DNA from: Chionis minor | Lineage: Eukaryota > Chordata > Aves > Charadriiformes > Chionididae | Reading direction: 5' to 3' | Length of the DNA: 64,000 nt | Assembly (NCBI GenBank): GCA_013398295.1 | Contig: VZSF01001513.1 | Location: forward strand, 372,001 to 436,000 | Part shown: in pieces, positions 62,301 to 64,000 of the stretch | Numbering within the stretch: the stretch's first letter is position 1 | How the letters are laid out: each line of letters opens with the position of its first letter | Notes under the pieces: model-generated | Database searches by the model: none | What the model saw: only the letters and a program-made list of their open reading frames with translations | What the model was told of the DNA's origin: nothing | Translations under genes and position numbers: made by a program

Positions 62301-64000
62301 TTAAATTCAGGCAGGGGCAGACCCAGATTTGGGAGCAGTAAAGGAACTCAAGTGCAAGGGGAAGACCCTGAGCATTTCCCACAAGCCCAGGCTGAAGCCA
62401 GCTCTTACAGGCAGGCAAAGGGTCTGTTGAACAAGAACTGCTTTAAGCCATCTCTGGCCTTTCCAGCTGAGTGACCAAATCCTAGAAGGTGCTGAAGAAG
62501 GCAAGGTTGAACTGACTTCTGCTGTCACAGAAACATTTAGAGATTCCCCCAATGACCAGAGACTGAACAAAGAGAGTAGTGGTTGCTGCTCAGTGCAGTC
62601 CCTGTGCTTATTAGACAAGTTCCTAATTAAGGAACGTTTTGAAGGCCACCGTTTCCGATCCACTCCACATGCCACCAATTATATGAATTATAACTAGATG
62701 AATGGCGCATGATGTCCATGAGCATCATCACACCAGGAGTTCAACTGCATCAGTCAGATGCAGACTCCCATGGAATTGACTCATGCTCTTGCAGCACTCC
62801 CACAACTGAAATAAAGGGTAATTTCATCAGTAGAATGTTGTTATGAAGAATTCCACTTGGCACGAATCAAAGCGCGATTGTTTCAAGAACAAATTTTAAT
62901 TCTTAACAGAATTCCTTCCTTCCTCCTACAACAGCCATTTAAAAGAAATTTATTTTAAAAAAAACCAAAACACAACCAACTAACCCTCCCCCCCCCCCAA
63001 AAAAAACCCAAAAAAAAAAAAAAACACAACCAAGCCAAAAAACTGATCAAAAGGAGTGACTTTTTCAAAAAAGGCATAATTAAGACTGCAGTATTAACTG
63101 TGTCAGCTGTGGTAGACTCCAAAGCATGAATTAAAAAACCTCCAAACCCATAATAGAGGAATTCATGGAATTCATGTGCGATAGGCACACATATTTAATA
63201 ACTACTGGCCAAAATGCAATCTTCATTTAATGAAGATCTTAGAATAAGGGCTGATACATGCTGGGAAAACACAACAGGAAAGGCATCACTTTATGCTTCG
63301 TTTTACTTTTCCCCTACCCTCTCTCTAGTAATTTCTTATTGGTCACCGTCAGAGATGGGTTACTGGGTGATCTGAAGGGCACTGCCATTCCTACAGACTT
63401 CCTTTACCTGAACTGTACTCGTGAAGTCTGATATTTCAAAAAAGCTTTTCTAGTCTTTTGGGGTTTCATGCCAACGTCTAGCCATAACTCCAGACGGACA
63501 AGAGACTCTGAGACCAAGTCTTTTTGAAATCTATATTGCAAATCACATTTTAACATCTGCAATTAGTATTAGCAGAATTACTGTGAAAGAAACAAGAAAG
63601 GAGAATTGGAGTCTGGCCTGGTTATTGAGCAGAGGTTCAATCTAATTAATCCAGAAATTTCAGTAAACTATCTCTTTAAAGCGTCTTCCGTGTTCTTGAT
63701 CTTAACATGAGATTCAAGAGTTCTGAGAATTTTTAAAGCAACACGTGAATTCCTTGTGCTCTGCCAGTAATTAGCCATGCTTAGACCAGTTACACCACAC
63801 CCAAAAGATAATTCAACTGAAAGAACAGTTAATAAAGGACCATAAGGGGATTTCATGCTTCTGCTCATTGCATTCTTCTAATTTAGATCTACTAGACTTA
63901 AACCAAAAGCTGGCCTCTAATGGGTGATTTCATCACTACGACTCAAATGAAGAGCAGCAGATCTCTTCCCATCACTAACTGAAAACTTTATTGCCAGAGA
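59389..64000 (-). other. DHRS7: DHRS7 intron continuing beyond the window
   Basis: I searched this 4.6 kb for the SDR active-site exon (YCASKHAL-type) and the earlier Rossmann exons and did not find them, so the intron probably extends past 64000. It contains the A/C-rich tract at 62.95-63.03 kb. Several open frames of 60-160 codons occur without family similarity. Confidence 0.6.
62954..63029. repeat. Poly-A / poly-C low-complexity tract
   Basis: Alternating A-rich and C-rich runs, including a C12 run near 62988 and an A14 run near 63010. Low complexity only. Confidence 0.8.

Noticed and set aside
63668..63868. A 66-codon frame on the - strand with acceptor-like TTCTTTCAG upstream, considered as a DHRS7 or other exon
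   Set aside because: Its sequence (for example ELSFGCGVTGLSMANYW) matches no DHRS7 segment and no family I recognise. This length is common by chance.

Overview
The window looks like nuclear DNA of a bird. CR1 LINE fragments carry the avian 3' end, the background is AT-rich with long non-coding stretches, and genes are split by GT-AG introns. The gene order also fits the amniote block LRRC9 - PCNX4 - DHRS7 (chromosome 14q23 in human). I cannot name the species.

Left (1-6.4 kb): three leucine-rich-repeat exons on the + strand resemble the 3' part of LRRC9. They carry several in-frame stops and frameshifts, so this looks like a decayed gene. A fourth exon (6234-6401) is open and has clean splice sites. 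Between them lies an antisense CR1 fragment.

Middle (6.4-36.2 kb): about 30 kb with no gene I can recognise. It holds a poly-T/poly-G tract, a TTA-rich microsatellite, two GC-rich patches near 12 kb and 21.6 kb, and a 0.7 kb CR1 copy with part of its reverse-transcriptase frame (28.6-29.3 kb).

PCNX4 (36.3-54.1 kb, + strand): a CpG island, interrupted by a 470 N gap, holds the likely promoter and 5' exon. Ten coding exons follow (40843-51297). Their phases agree throughout and give a complete pecanex-like protein 4 of about 1183 residues, with an N-terminal multi-pass membrane part and a Pecanex C-terminal part. The 3' UTR is disturbed by a 750 N gap flanked by two identical 418 bp copies, almost certainly an assembly error.

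Right (56.7-64 kb, - strand): the last three coding exons of DHRS7, a membrane-bound short-chain dehydrogenase/reductase, convergent with PCNX4. The 5' exons, with the Rossmann and YxxxK motifs, lie beyond the window.

No operon-like, CRISPR-like or otherwise unknown system was found. The most interesting observations are the decay of LRRC9 and the false duplication in the assembly.
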